Part shown: piece by piece, positions 39,829 to 49,028 of the stretch
How the letters are laid out: each line of letters opens with the position of its first letter
How positions within the stretch are numbered: the stretch's first letter is position 1
Assembly: GCA_937625935.1 (NCBI GenBank)
Contig: OW569378.1
Coordinates: forward strand, 1-64,000
Reading direction: 5' to 3'
Length of the DNA: 64,000 nt
Origin: Tetramitus jugosus
Taxonomy: Eukaryota; Heterolobosea; Eutetramitea; Acrasida; Vahlkampfiidae
Translations under genes and position numbers: made by a program
The notes under the pieces: model-generated
Seen by the model: only the letters and a program-made list of their open reading frames with translations
What the model was told of the DNA's origin: nothing
Databases searched by the model: none

Positions 39829-40850
39829 AGTTCGTTTTGTTCTGTCTCTTGTGTGAGTTCATTTGTTGATACAACTTTACTCACCTTGACAGTACCTCCT
39901 GGAGAATTCCTCATTATAATTTTCCTCTGTACCTCGTCAACTTCTACTTCTGCAGCTTCTCTTTTTTTCCCTCTACTTTCAGTTCTCGTTGCATAGTCAG
40001 TCATTCTGGTCTGACTTTTGCTCGGTCTCTCTCCATCTCCTCGTTTTTCCCTTTTCTTATGTGCTACTGGCGTGTAGATATGCCCCTCTACTTCAGTTTC
40101 ATTATTGTCAATCTCATCTATCATATTCAATTGGATAGTGTTTGTCTGTTTGACCACTCTGGTTCTTTCTCCCATCAAATCGCTCACTCTGGCTCTCATC
40201 TTTGCCATTTCAGCTTTGAGACTTCTAATATCCTCAATGCTCTTCGCATACTGGTCTAACGCCTTGTGTAATTCCTCTTGGAGTTGAAACACATTCCTTT
40301 TCAGCTGCTCAGTAGGATCTTGGGTGCGGTTCACATATTTTCTTGTCTTCGTATTGGTCATTGGTACTTTTCCTAACAATACTGCTGCATAGGTTGAGTC
40401 CTTCGTTGAAACAATGGCTGAATTTCCTTTGAGTTCCACATTACAGATGTTATCCCTACCTGCCCACTCTACGATATCTTCGATATCCGCTTTTCCTGCT
40501 CCGACCAACACCACGTCATGTGTCGCTCTCATGCGACCGTTTGGAATGGCCTTCTCATGGTTCAACACTTTTGTGCGCTCAAGCCACTTGATAAATTCCC
40601 ACACTTTATCACCTTTAACAACAATCCATGCCTTGTATCTCTCTCCTCTTCTACTAACTTGAACCCTTTCCACCCACTCAGAACAACTACCGACAATCCT
40701 GTTCACGATAGCCTCGTTTCCGTTGTTGCTCTTTCCAGTAACAACTACCTCCTTTCTCTTCAATGCCTCTTCCTTGCTGACTAATGTCCATGCGACATAC
40801 TGCATTCTGCGAATGACTACCGCCTGTACTGACGGTCCTTGTGTTGACAT
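39825..40850 (-). CDS. LINE ORF1 protein
   Basis: 341 aa from ATG 40850. Two or three repeated beta-rich modules (EVVVTGKSN…VERVQVSRRGERYKAWIVVKGDKVWEFI; THDVVLVGAGKADIEDIV) resemble RNA-binding folds. A coiled coil (FQLQEELHKALDQYAKSIEDIRSLKAEMAKMRARV) and a basic, Lys/Arg-rich tail follow. No CCHC zinc knuckle is seen. It is presumed to coat the element RNA. The stop codon overlaps the ORF2 start by the tetranucleotide ATGA (39828-39825), implying coupled reinitiation. Homologous to the frameshifted ORF1 of the short neighbour. Confidence 0.88.
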   Translation of the reverse strand: MSTQGPSVQAVVIRRMQYVAWTLVSKEEALKRKEVVVTGKSNNGNEAIVNRIVGSCSEWVERVQVSRRGERYKAWIVVKGDKVWEFIKWLERTKVLNHEKAIPNGRMRATHDVVLVGAGKADIEDIVEWAGRDNICNVELKGNSAIVSTKDSTYAAVLLGKVPMTNTKTRKYVNRTQDPTEQLKRNVFQLQEELHKALDQYAKSIEDIRSLKAEMAKMRARVSDLMGERTRVVKQTNTIQLNMIDEIDNNETEVEGHIYTPVAHKKREKRGDGERPSKSQTRMTDYATRTESRGKKREAAEVEVDEVQRKIIMRNSPGGTVKVSKVVSTNELTQETEQNEL

Positions 40851-40866
40851 GTGCTCGCGTTTTTTT

Positions 40867-40879
40867 TATTATTAGACCT
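40867..40879. repeat. Target-site duplication, copy 3 (tRNA-proximal)
   Basis: TATTATTAGACCT, 31 bp upstream of the mature 5' end of tRNA-Leu(UAG). It is the 5'-side duplication of the full-length element. Confidence 0.85.
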
Positions 40880-40910
40880 TTAATTTATTATTCCGACTAA
40901 AGAAACATAT

Positions 40911-41014
40911 GGCGGAATGGCCGAGAGGTCTAAGGCGACACGTTTAGGAATACACTCAGGTTGAGTTAAAATCCGTGTTCCGAAAGGGCGTGGGTTCGAA
41001 CCCCACTTCCGTCA
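40911..41014 (+). tRNA. tRNA-Leu(UAG) with 24-nt intron
   Basis: 104 nt including an intron at 40949-40972 in the canonical position one base 3' of the anticodon. The acceptor GGCGGAA/TTCCGTC, D-arm, variable arm and T-arm match tRNA-Leu(CAG) at 20324. The anticodon stem is ACACG/CGTGT, and the spliced loop TT-TAG-G-C gives anticodon UAG (reads CUA and probably other CUN). The intron contains a small hairpin (ACTCA-GGT-TGAGT). Mature length without intron is 80 nt, equal to the other copy. A T-run just after 41018 is the terminator. It is the target for the two LINE elements upstream. Confidence 0.95.
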
Positions 41015-41038
41015 ACCTTTTATTTTTTGTTGCGAAGT

Positions 41039-42226
41039 TCACAAAGCTAGCTGTTTCTTTGGTTTGTGTGCAGGATGCACGCTCATGAATTCCTTTAGCT
41101 TTTCAAATGTTGCAAATGATATTGCCAAAGCAGGTATCACCTTAATATAATTGGGGAGCAAACCACGATAGAAACCCAAGATTCCCTCCTGCTTGTAAAT
41201 CTTTGAAAAGGCGTCCCAAGCTCCGTTGTAAACCTCAATTCTCTGTCCAACCTTCCTTGGTGCAATAGACTGGACTTGCAGTCGTCTGCGCACTAAATCA
41301 ATGGGGTATGCTAAGGTTTGTCCGATTGACCCCGCTATAGCACCAGCGGCAAGAGTGTGAACCGTGCTCATCGTTTCATCTGCTCTCCTCGGAATGTACT
41401 TCTTGAGGGTGTCATACACGGCAAAGTCAATACCTACATATGGTACTGCACCGAGAACGGAAGGAACTAAGCCTCTGTACACACCTCTGATTCCCTCTGT
41501 CCGAATGACCTTTCTGGCACACTTCAACAGTCCTTCGTTCGTGCTTTGAATGGTAATCCGAGCTCGAAGAAAATCCAAGGGATATGTGAGAACAAGTGAA
41601 GTGATTCCTGTGAGACCGCCACACAACAATCTCTCAGATATCGAACTGATTTGGTCCTTTTTGGTCCATTCGGCCAACAGTTTTTTGTAGTATTCAAAAG
41701 AAAAGAATTGAATGGCACTTGTAGGTGCAATTCTTAACACATTGATGCCATTTCCTCTAAACATTCCCCTAATACCTTCTTCCGCCCATATCAATCTCAG
41801 CGACTGTGTGATACCGTGGTACTTTAATGTTTCACCTGGTGTCTGCGCCTGTGTCTGAAAAATGATTTTCAACCGCTCAAAAGGAGCGACACAAGTCCTT
41901 GAAACTGCTCCTGCAATTCCTCCAGCCATTAAAGTTTTCATCGCATAATCCATATTAGTGTTATAGAAGAGAGTGTGCATACGACCGGGTACATTGACTT
42001 GCATCAGAGTATCCGTGTATCGCATAAATAGTTTGAATTCTTCAAATTCCAATTTCCGATTGTGGTCAAGGTCAAATTCATCGATTATGGCTTGCACCCG
42101 TTCGAGTGAGGCATCTCTTCCGACTTTTTTCAGTGCAATCTGAAGTTCTGTGGCATCAATGGATTGGTCATGGTTCAAATCGACTTCGTCGAACAGTGAG
42201 TGAAGTTGTTTGTCACTGAGTCCCAT
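41039..42226 (-). CDS. Calcium-regulated mitochondrial carrier (SCaMC/APC type)
   Basis: About 395 aa from ATG 42226. An in-frame ATG at 42322 would add 32 unlikely residues. The N-terminal EF-hand domain has two good loops (DLNHDQSIDATE and DLDHNRKLEFEE). Three mitochondrial-carrier repeats follow, each with P-x-[DE]-x-x-[KR]: APFERLKI, YPLDFLRAR, YPIDLVRRRL. The domain order matches ATP-Mg/phosphate carriers of the inner mitochondrial membrane that are gated by cytosolic calcium. Only two of the usual four EF-hands are evident. The stop codon is 25 bp from the tRNA-Leu 3' end. Confidence 0.92.
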   Translation of the reverse strand: MGLSDKQLHSLFDEVDLNHDQSIDATELQIALKKVGRDASLERVQAIIDEFDLDHNRKLEFEEFKLFMRYTDTLMQVNVPGRMHTLFYNTNMDYAMKTLMAGGIAGAVSRTCVAPFERLKIIFQTQAQTPGETLKYHGITQSLRLIWAEEGIRGMFRGNGINVLRIAPTSAIQFFSFEYYKKLLAEWTKKDQISSISERLLCGGLTGITSLVLTYPLDFLRARITIQSTNEGLLKCARKVIRTEGIRGVYRGLVPSVLGAVPYVGIDFAVYDTLKKYIPRRADETMSTVHTLAAGAIAGSIGQTLAYPIDLVRRRLQVQSIAPRKVGQRIEVYNGAWDAFSKIYKQEGILGFYRGLLPNYIKVIPALAISFATFEKLKEFMSVHPAHKPKKQLAL

Positions 42227-42513
42227 GTTGATCAAGTCGGGTTGTTTTTCGAAAATGGAGAGATTTTGGAAGGAGAATGTCGTGTCGCAGTGGAGTTGTA
42301 TTCGGCCGAATACGAAATACACGTGATCATGAAAAATTGTTTTTAATTTTAAATAACTGGTAAACTGTAAAAATATCTTTATTTTCCTTTGGATTTGTTA
42401 TTTACATGGTGCAAACAGGTGGAATCAAGAGAGTTATTCCTTGACCTTATAATATGTACAAATTGTTAAGTTGTGAGACCAATTCCCTCCAACCATCAAA
42501 GTTAACTTGGCTC

Positions 42514-43095
42514 TCAGTGTTTCTGGACAACCTTTCCATAGACACACTTGTAGGAATTAGTATCATAGCATACACCCTTGCAGCATCCATTACCCTTTGC
42601 ACAAAGACAGTTCTTTTGATGGTAGTAATCATCGGTAATGCACACATGAGTGTATGGTGAATAGCACACATCGTAGTAAGTACCAATAATGTTCTTATGG
42701 CAGCACAAATCATGCTTTCCACACTTGAAAATACCACACTTCTTGGTTGGTGGAGTGTATACCTTTTTCTTGATCTTTCCCTTAGTATCGCAGTAATACT
42801 TGTAAGGATTATAGCAGACGCCATTGCAACATTTTTCACTATATCCACACAAACAATTCTTGTATGGCTTGTACTGGTCAGGATAGCAACTGTGAGTAGT
42901 GGGGTTGTAACATTGATTGTTATAACCAACTAAGTTCTTATAACAGCACTTGTTTCCTTTTGGACACTTGTACTTGCCACAATAGAGAGGATAAAGGGAA
43001 GTCTGTGCATTCGAATAGCCGATGAAGGCTCCAACAATAGCCATAATAAATAGAAGGTAATAGAGTCTCATTCTTCTTTGTAGTTCTAATCTCAA
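42514..43095 (-). CDS. Secreted protein with two 12-Cys repeats
   Basis: 193 aa. Two candidate starts (43095, 43071), the second giving MRLYYLLFIMAIVGAFIGYSNAQ, a clean signal peptide. The mature protein is two ~70-residue repeats, each with 12 Cys, in the order C-x4-C-x5-CC…CY…C…CLC-x5-CC-x3-CY-x7-C. They are Tyr/Lys-rich. The second half of each repeat has the same spacing as the C-terminus of the frameshifted secreted protein at 11358-12309. Extracellular or cyst-wall location is plausible but not shown. Confidence 0.85.
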   Translation of the reverse strand: MRLELQRRMRLYYLLFIMAIVGAFIGYSNAQTSLYPLYCGKYKCPKGNKCCYKNLVGYNNQCYNPTTHSCYPDQYKPYKNCLCGYSEKCCNGVCYNPYKYYCDTKGKIKKKVYTPPTKKCGIFKCGKHDLCCHKNIIGTYYDVCYSPYTHVCITDDYYHQKNCLCAKGNGCCKGVCYDTNSYKCVYGKVVQKH

Positions 43096-43396
43096 GCTGC
43101 GAAGGGTTCTATCTTGTTATTGGATTGTTTGTTGTATTGGTTATTTAATTGTACTTTCCTCGAGATCTCCATTAAATACAATTATTACGGTATTCAACGG
43201 TATAGAGGATTCAATGTATTAATGAAATCCTTTCTCCCTCGAAATTAATATTAACTGTTGGGAGCCAAATATTCTCAAATCCTTTTACACATTGTAATCA
43301 CTGATAACATAAATGACACTCGAAGGAGATCTAAACTATCAAAGGACTATTATCAAGTATTTTTATGATGAGAGCATCGTTCCATCAAAGATTATA
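43096..43396. other. Spacer, no gene recognised
   Basis: About 300 bp of AT-rich sequence between the 5' end of the Cys-rich gene and the 3' end of the dehydrogenase gene. Nothing gene-like is seen. Confidence 0.55.
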
Positions 43397-44797
43397 CTAG
43401 TTAACTGGCATCATCTTTCTGAAAAAGGCATCCTGCCATCGTCGAGGAAAGCAATTCATCAACTCGATGAGAATTTTCTGAGAGATAATGTTAACAGGTT
43501 CTGGAGATTGAACAAGCATGCACTTCAATACAGCTCTTGCAACCTCCTCTGGTGCAACTCCATCATCATACGGATGCTTACCATTGTCCCTCCACTCTGC
43601 AAGTACCTTGCGGGTGCGTTCTCCAAATTGAGGATACACACTTTTCAGCAATGCTTTATCTGTTTCGAGAATTGATTCCGCATATGTTGGTGGATCATCT
43701 TTCTGCGTTGACTTGCGATAATTGTCTCTCACCAGTGCGTGATTAACCGTCACTGCTTGTACTCCATGTGCGTGGTTCTCATTTCTAATAGAATCTGTGA
43801 TTCTTTGGATACTAGCTTTTGATGCATTGTCTACAACATAATAATCATCATTAGATCCTATTATCCTGACAAATGATAACTACATCAACAATACTACATA
43901 CATATTCCGAGAGGATTACCAGACAACAATCCAGATACAGAAGTCAACATGACGATTCGAGCATTACCTTTACCCAAAATGCGAGCTCCTTCACGCAACG
44001 AAGGTAAGAATGTGTCAACTGTGGCCAGAGGACCCATGACATTGACACGGAACACATTTTGAACAATATCCAGTGGTACTAGCTCAACTGGTCCTAAACC
44101 CTCATTCATGACTCCAACAGTCTCGGATCCAATCTTGACCAATGCACCCATAAATGTTCGACCGTGTTGATAGCTTATCCTATGAACAAAATTCCTGGCA
44201 AGCTTCAACGAACTAACATCATCACAATCTACAACAACTGATGAAACAAACTGTGCATTTTCGCGATTCTCTATGCACTCATCAACCTGTTTCACAAGTT
44301 CTTCATTGGATACACCACTATTACAACAAATGATCCACAACAATCATGTCAGCCAACCGACAAGCACAAAACAACAAAAATTTGAAAGCTCAACCATACA
44401 CTGCAACCACAAATCCTGCCTCAGAAAAGGCGCGAATACAAGCCTTTACAACGGCGGACAAACCACTGCTCGATCCATTTGCAATGAACACACTGCAAGC
44501 TTTTGGATCCACCACAATTTTTTCACTGTACAATTTCGCATAGAGAACATTGTACAAGTAACCAAACAAGATCATAAGAAGCAAAGACAATGAATATCCC
44601 TCCAAAATATTCAATTGAGTTCCCTCATGCATCCATGCCATCAAAAAATTGATCACAGGTATCAAAGTAAGCTGAACCAACGGTGTAAGAGCCAATTGGT
44701 GCAAAGTAGGAGCATACTGCTTCTGAAATAAAGAGCTATGATTACCCAGTAGCTCTGATAAAGATTTCCTCTGTTTTGTCACCGCCATGCTACTCAT
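43397..44797 (-). CDS. Membrane short-chain dehydrogenase/reductase, three exons
   Basis: Exons 44797-44400, 44317-43902 and 43830-43397 are joined by introns of 82 nt (44399-44318; GTATGG…AATAG) and 71 nt (43901-43831; GTATGT…TTGTAG), giving 415 aa. An N-terminal hydrophobic segment anchors it in a membrane (~residues 60-90). The Rossmann core has GSSSGLS (nucleotide loop), VDCDDVSSLKLAR, FRVNVMGPL, IVMLTSVSGLL and the catalytic Y-x-x-x-K in GIYNASKAS. The second intron interrupts the codon of that catalytic Tyr. The plan resembles 17-beta-HSD/retinol/BDH1-type reductases, with substrate probably a lipid. The joined sequence restores the motif, which strongly supports both introns. Confidence 0.85.
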
Positions 44798-44880
44798 TTA
44801 CAACAACTTGTTTTCTTCCCCTTTTGATCTGTCGGATCAAACCAAACAAACAACAAGAATTTTTCTTGTTCAAGTAAAAA

Positions 44881-46353
44881 ATGGATCAACAGAAGCGAAG
44901 AGCAATCAAGGAAGTTGTGAATCAAGCTTGTACTCGCAATTTGAAGTCAAATTCGGTCGAAATTGATGCCAATTACTTGAAACAAATCAAAAAGTTGTGC
45001 AGAGAGTCAGATGACAATGTTGATTGTGCGTTTGAGCAACTTTGGGCACTCTTGAAGCACAAAAAGTCATCACAAGTTCGATTCTATGCCCTGTTGATCA
45101 CAAATGAGCTATTCAAGAGGTCAAAGAAATTTAGGTCACTTTTAAGTGACTTGTTTCAAGAGTTTATTGCCTATGTCGTCACAGGTGACGAAGAAACTGC
45201 AAAAGAGATGAAAAAATGGAAGAGAAACAAGTCAATTCGAGCTGTGACTGACTTGGATCCGATTCCAAGTCGTCGTAGTAGTCGAAACGCTGCCTCTTCT
45301 TCAAGTCGCAGCAATGTTGATGTGAATCAACAACAGCAAATGATTGTTTATGAGTTGCCACCTCCGAATCGGTTTGCTACACTGTTGAGAGATACGGCAT
45401 TGCAGTGTATTGAAGAATGGGAGGAAGAGTTTGGTGATCATTATAAGACAATTAAAATTGGTTATCAATATTTAAAGAAAGTGAAGAATATTCGGATGCC
45501 GAATCTGAGAGAACAAAGACAACGAGCTCAGAGAGAACGAGAAGAGAGAGAAGAGCATACGAGAACCATAAACCTATTAAAGTACGAGCGAGTGAAGAAA
45601 GAGTACGAGGAGAATATTATAGGAATTGGAATTTGTTTGAAGCAAATTGATATTTGTATTAAGTTAATTGTACCGGATTTTAATGACTTGTTTGGCGTAT
45701 CGACGCCGAATCAAGAAAGTGAACAAGAAGTAGTTTCGAGCTCTGTCGCGGAGAGAAGCAGTGGTACTGTTGAGAATGATGATGACGATGATGAATGGGA
45801 ATCTACTAACTTGGATCAACCAATGGAATCAATGAATCCATCCGACTTGCAAGATGTGTTGATTCCAAAGTTGGATAATATCAATGATGGAGAGGGTTTA
45901 TTCGATCCTGAATCAGTGAATCCAGATAATGAGTCACTGATTGACGATGGATACACAGATTTGAATGACTTTTTGGCTGTCACAGGATTAGGTTACTCAA
46001 ATTATGAGATTCAAGTGAGTAGTTCCTTCGATAGTCTCAAGAATGCCGATAACGAATCAGCATTTGGAATATTGAAGGAAGGTCTCTTAGAGTTACAGAA
46101 AAAGTGGTTCCCCATGATAAAGGAGTGGCTTTCTGTGCTAACAAAAGTACAACTGCCCGAGGATACCTCAACGACAGAGAAGCAAAAATTTGAACAAATG
46201 CTTCGTTTTGTGATCACACTCAAGGAACAATCAAAAGAAAGCATTAAGAAGTGTGAGGATTTGGAAGTGTACAGCCATGACAAAAAGAGAAAGAGAGTGG
46301 ATGAGGACAGCAACGACAGCCAAGACTCTAGTAAGCGTTCAAAGCAGAGTTAA
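44881..46353 (+). CDS. UVSSA: UVSSA-like transcription-coupled repair factor
   Basis: 490 aa. The N-terminal VHS-like helical domain includes YLKQIKKLCRESDDNVD, AFEQLWALLKHKKSSQVRFYAL and ITNELFKRSKKFRSLLSDLFQEF, close to the UVSSA pattern. A second block ALQCIEEWEEEFGDHYKTIKIGYQYLKK matches the W-x-x-x-F-G-x-x-Y-K-x-L-x-x-G-Y helix. The remaining parts are Arg/Glu-rich and acidic, and the C-terminus is a nuclear-type KKRKR. UVSSA recruits TFIIH to stalled RNA polymerase II. The zinc-containing C-terminal DUF2043 region of other UVSSA proteins is not recognisable here. Assignment by motif memory. Confidence 0.75.
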   Translation: MDQQKRRAIKEVVNQACTRNLKSNSVEIDANYLKQIKKLCRESDDNVDCAFEQLWALLKHKKSSQVRFYALLITNELFKRSKKFRSLLSDLFQEFIAYVVTGDEETAKEMKKWKRNKSIRAVTDLDPIPSRRSSRNAASSSSRSNVDVNQQQQMIVYELPPPNRFATLLRDTALQCIEEWEEEFGDHYKTIKIGYQYLKKVKNIRMPNLREQRQRAQREREEREEHTRTINLLKYERVKKEYEENIIGIGICLKQIDICIKLIVPDFNDLFGVSTPNQESEQEVVSSSVAERSSGTVENDDDDDEWESTNLDQPMESMNPSDLQDVLIPKLDNINDGEGLFDPESVNPDNESLIDDGYTDLNDFLAVTGLGYSNYEIQVSSSFDSLKNADNESAFGILKEGLLELQKKWFPMIKEWLSVLTKVQLPEDTSTTEKQKFEQMLRFVITLKEQSKESIKKCEDLEVYSHDKKRKRVDEDSNDSQDSSKRSKQS

Positions 46354-46364
46354 TACGTTTTATA

Positions 46365-48374
46365 TTAGAGTAGTTTTCGTGTTAACGCATCATCTGACCT
46401 CCTGATCATGTGTTCCCAGAATAATTGATACTGATGTGTTTTGGTACCCTTTGGTTGTAGCTCGAAATAAAGAGCATGAAGGAGATATGGTGCCAATATA
46501 AATGGAATTCCACTTCTGACAGCTAATATTTGAAGGAACGCTATCAAGGATGAGTGAATGATAGAAATTGGAGGCACCTTGATCGATAAATCATTTGGAT
46601 TTTGATGGAACTTTTCGTGAGCACTCTTCACACTACGGTCCTTAATTTCATCTCTGAGAATAAAAGTACTGCCCAGTAATGTCGACACCATAGTAGATTT
46701 ACCTATGAGGGAATAATTTGGTGCGAGTGGCAGTTTCTTTAAGCGAATACGCAAAGCTGCCCATGCAAATGATGTACCGGCGATAAACATCACCTTGTAT
46801 ATATTGTCCAATATGGCTTCATTGCGCTCCTTCTCAACTAAAAACTTTTGTTGCTTTAGTTTTCCCTGAGACAAAAACACACCAAACGATGAATACATTT
46901 TGGTTTTCTTGTCCTTGCTCTTGCTGAACACATCCTCCAACAGATTTGTATAGGGCAGGAATTGAGTCTGAGACAACAATTCCCTCATATTCTCATTACA
47001 AAACATTCTTGTCATCATGTAGGCCGCCGTATAGAGAGACAAGTTATTATCTGATTCGACCATGAACCGGAACGTTGTGACCCATTCGACCAACTTGTCA
47101 TGAGTCGAGTACCGATCTGCCAAATTGCACAACACATCCGCTGCCAACTGCCTCAACGAATTGGACTGACAACGAAGCAACGTATTGAAAAAAGGACCCA
47201 CCATCTTATGATCCACAATTCGCTCTGCATAATCCTCGCGCAACAATATTAATCGATTCAAAATGGTCATGACATTAAAGTGCATTCGCTCGAGATCAAA
47301 CCTCACATGTGCGCTCGTGTCTTCACTGCCTGGACTCTCCCTCAAAATAGTCTTTGCATTCAAATTCAACAGAATGCAACTTCGCAATACATCATACGCC
47401 ACCACTTTTTCCAACGTGGACAATGACGTATCATTCGATCGATCCAATTGCGCCAATGGCAACGCACCACATACACTTTTACCACCAACACTCACACTAC
47501 TCTTACTATGATCACCCTTACTACCCATAATCATACTCATCTTACTTGTGAAACCATTGGCCATACTAACAAATTCCTCATCAGACAACAATGACATTTT
47601 CTCTGTTAAATGACTCATATTGCGTATCAATCCTCTGTACTGCTGCACCAAATATTCCATTTCATTCTTCATCTCAATCGATTGATCACTATTTGTTTTG
47701 ATGCCTGATCCAAATGGTAAATCATTGTTCATGAGTTCGAACCCCAGATTCGAAATTTGCTTCTCCAGTGATTGAGCCTCTTGGTTCATTAGACACAACT
47801 CTTCCAACAATTGAATCATTGTTTGACTCGCATCACAACATGACAAAATTTGTTCATTTTCACCAGCACCAGTACCACCACCATCAATCAAAGTACTACC
47901 ACTCGCAGAACTATTGTTTTTTACATCAATGGTCATATGTAAATAGGAGGAATCTTGATTGTTCTGAGCATCCCAAGTCTTCTTCTTCTTGTACAATTGG
48001 AACGCAGGTACAAGTGCAATCAGTAGTAAGCTACTGAGCCATACACTACGAATTTTGTTGTTGTTGTTGTTTTTATGGTTGTTGTACTGATTTTTCTTCT
48101 TGTTTTGAGTATAGGTGGAAAAATGATCATCAGAATCATCAGAATGATTGGTTGGTTGTTGAAAGAGTGGTTGTTCAGAAGCGACACGATCAAGTATGGA
48201 GATGCGCTTGCGTGCTTGTTTTGATTGTTTTGGTTGTTGTTGTTGTTGTGTTGTAGTTGTGGAGAAGAAGCTCAAGGAGGAAGGAGAAAGAAGATGATTG
48301 TGGGAGTGAGCACGATGGTGGATGTGACCTCTTGCTGTGATCGTGGTGGTAGGATTGATCAAGAATCGCTTCAT
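46365..48374 (-). CDS. Mitochondrial membrane protein, unknown (669 aa)
   Basis: The N-terminus is Arg/Ser/Thr/His-rich without acids (MKRFLINPTTTITARGH…, then FFSTTTTQQQQQPK), like a mitochondrial presequence with a polyQ/N stretch. A hydrophobic helix follows at ~110-128 (RSVWLSSLLLIALVPAFQLY). The middle region (350-520) is helical with ARM-like character. Two or three further hydrophobic segments lie near the C-terminus (VMFIAGTSFAWAAL, SLIAFLQILAV). No family recognised. Tail-to-tail with the UVSSA gene, only 11 bp apart. Confidence 0.75.
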   Translation of the reverse strand: MKRFLINPTTTITARGHIHHRAHSHNHLLSPSSLSFFSTTTTQQQQQPKQSKQARKRISILDRVASEQPLFQQPTNHSDDSDDHFSTYTQNKKKNQYNNHKNNNNNKIRSVWLSSLLLIALVPAFQLYKKKKTWDAQNNQDSSYLHMTIDVKNNSSASGSTLIDGGGTGAGENEQILSCCDASQTMIQLLEELCLMNQEAQSLEKQISNLGFELMNNDLPFGSGIKTNSDQSIEMKNEMEYLVQQYRGLIRNMSHLTEKMSLLSDEEFVSMANGFTSKMSMIMGSKGDHSKSSVSVGGKSVCGALPLAQLDRSNDTSLSTLEKVVAYDVLRSCILLNLNAKTILRESPGSEDTSAHVRFDLERMHFNVMTILNRLILLREDYAERIVDHKMVGPFFNTLLRCQSNSLRQLAADVLCNLADRYSTHDKLVEWVTTFRFMVESDNNLSLYTAAYMMTRMFCNENMRELLSQTQFLPYTNLLEDVFSKSKDKKTKMYSSFGVFLSQGKLKQQKFLVEKERNEAILDNIYKVMFIAGTSFAWAALRIRLKKLPLAPNYSLIGKSTMVSTLLGSTFILRDEIKDRSVKSAHEKFHQNPNDLSIKVPPISIIHSSLIAFLQILAVRSGIPFILAPYLLHALYFELQPKGTKTHQYQLFWEHMIRRSDDALTRKLL

Positions 48375-48525
48375 TGTTGCTCGACGTCGCTTTTTTGTTG
48401 ATCAGAGATCAAGTCCTATGTGTTTTGTTTTACCGCGACAAGCAAAGTGCTCCAATTTCTTTTTAAAAAGTTACTTTTGTTTTTATGTAAATGTGTGGAT
48501 TGCTTGTGTGTGCCAATGTGTTGTT

Positions 48526-49028
48526 TTACTTTGCTCGTTCATACTCCAAGTTGATATTCTTGCCAAACTTGGCATACAATTGTGCCTTCAGTTCCTTCAT
48601 CTTACCAGTCACCAATTCATATTCACTATCAAGCTTGTTGAGAGCGTCCTTGGTGCGTCTTCTCTCTCTTTCCAACATTTCTTCACCTGCGTCACTGTCT
48701 TGAACATCAACAAACACTTCACCGACTGTGAATTTGATGTCATCAGAGATGATAATCTCATCAGCAGCATCATTGATCTTGTTGATTTCTTCCTTTAGCT
48801 CTGCCATCTCATCTTCAATTTCTTCCTTTCTAATGTTTAATCGTCCAAATGTGTTGATTTTTTGTTGATCTTCCCAAGTGACATCGACTTCAGCTTCTTC
48901 TGCTGTCAAACCAGACTAAATTTTTTTTTATGAAGAACGGAATGTGATAAATGAGCATGTTGCTACGAGGTCCCAACAAGGAAAAAAAAAAGATGTGCAC
49001 AACAACATACTCTGCTTGCTAACGACAT
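48526..49028 (-). CDS. PFDN4: Prefoldin subunit 4, 18-nt first coding exon
   Basis: Exon 1 is only 49028-49011 (MSLASR). Exon 2 is 48915-48526. The 95-nt intron (49010-48916) has donor GTATGT and acceptor TTTAG, and the spliced protein is 135 aa. Without it the long exon has no ATG. The protein carries EVDVTWEDQQKINTFGRL, a coiled coil, IKFTVGEVFVDV, and the closing LKAQLYAKFGKNINLE, which is diagnostic for subunit 4 of the hexameric prefoldin chaperone that delivers nascent actin and tubulin to CCT. Function known for the family; start choice inferred from splice signals. Confidence 0.92.

Larger units (their letters stand above)
35887..40866 (-). mobile_element. Full-length L1-type non-LTR retrotransposon next to tRNA-Leu
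   Basis: About 5.0 kb on the minus strand with two intact ORFs (ORF1 341 aa, ORF2 1284 aa). The 5' leader before the ORF1 start codon is only ~16 nt (AAAAAAACGCGAGCAC), and the poly(A) tail shows as a T-run at 35887-35908. It is flanked by the 13-bp duplication. The 5' end faces tRNA-Leu(UAG), whose mature 5' end is 31 bp beyond the duplication. Intact ORFs, a clean tail and perfect duplications indicate a recent, possibly still active element. Dictyostelium TRE5 elements insert about 48 bp upstream of tRNA genes, a close functional parallel. Confidence 0.93.

Noticed and set aside
42447-42929. 160-codon minus-strand frame
   Set aside because: Same strand, other frame of the Cys-rich secreted gene, which has the signal peptide and repeats.
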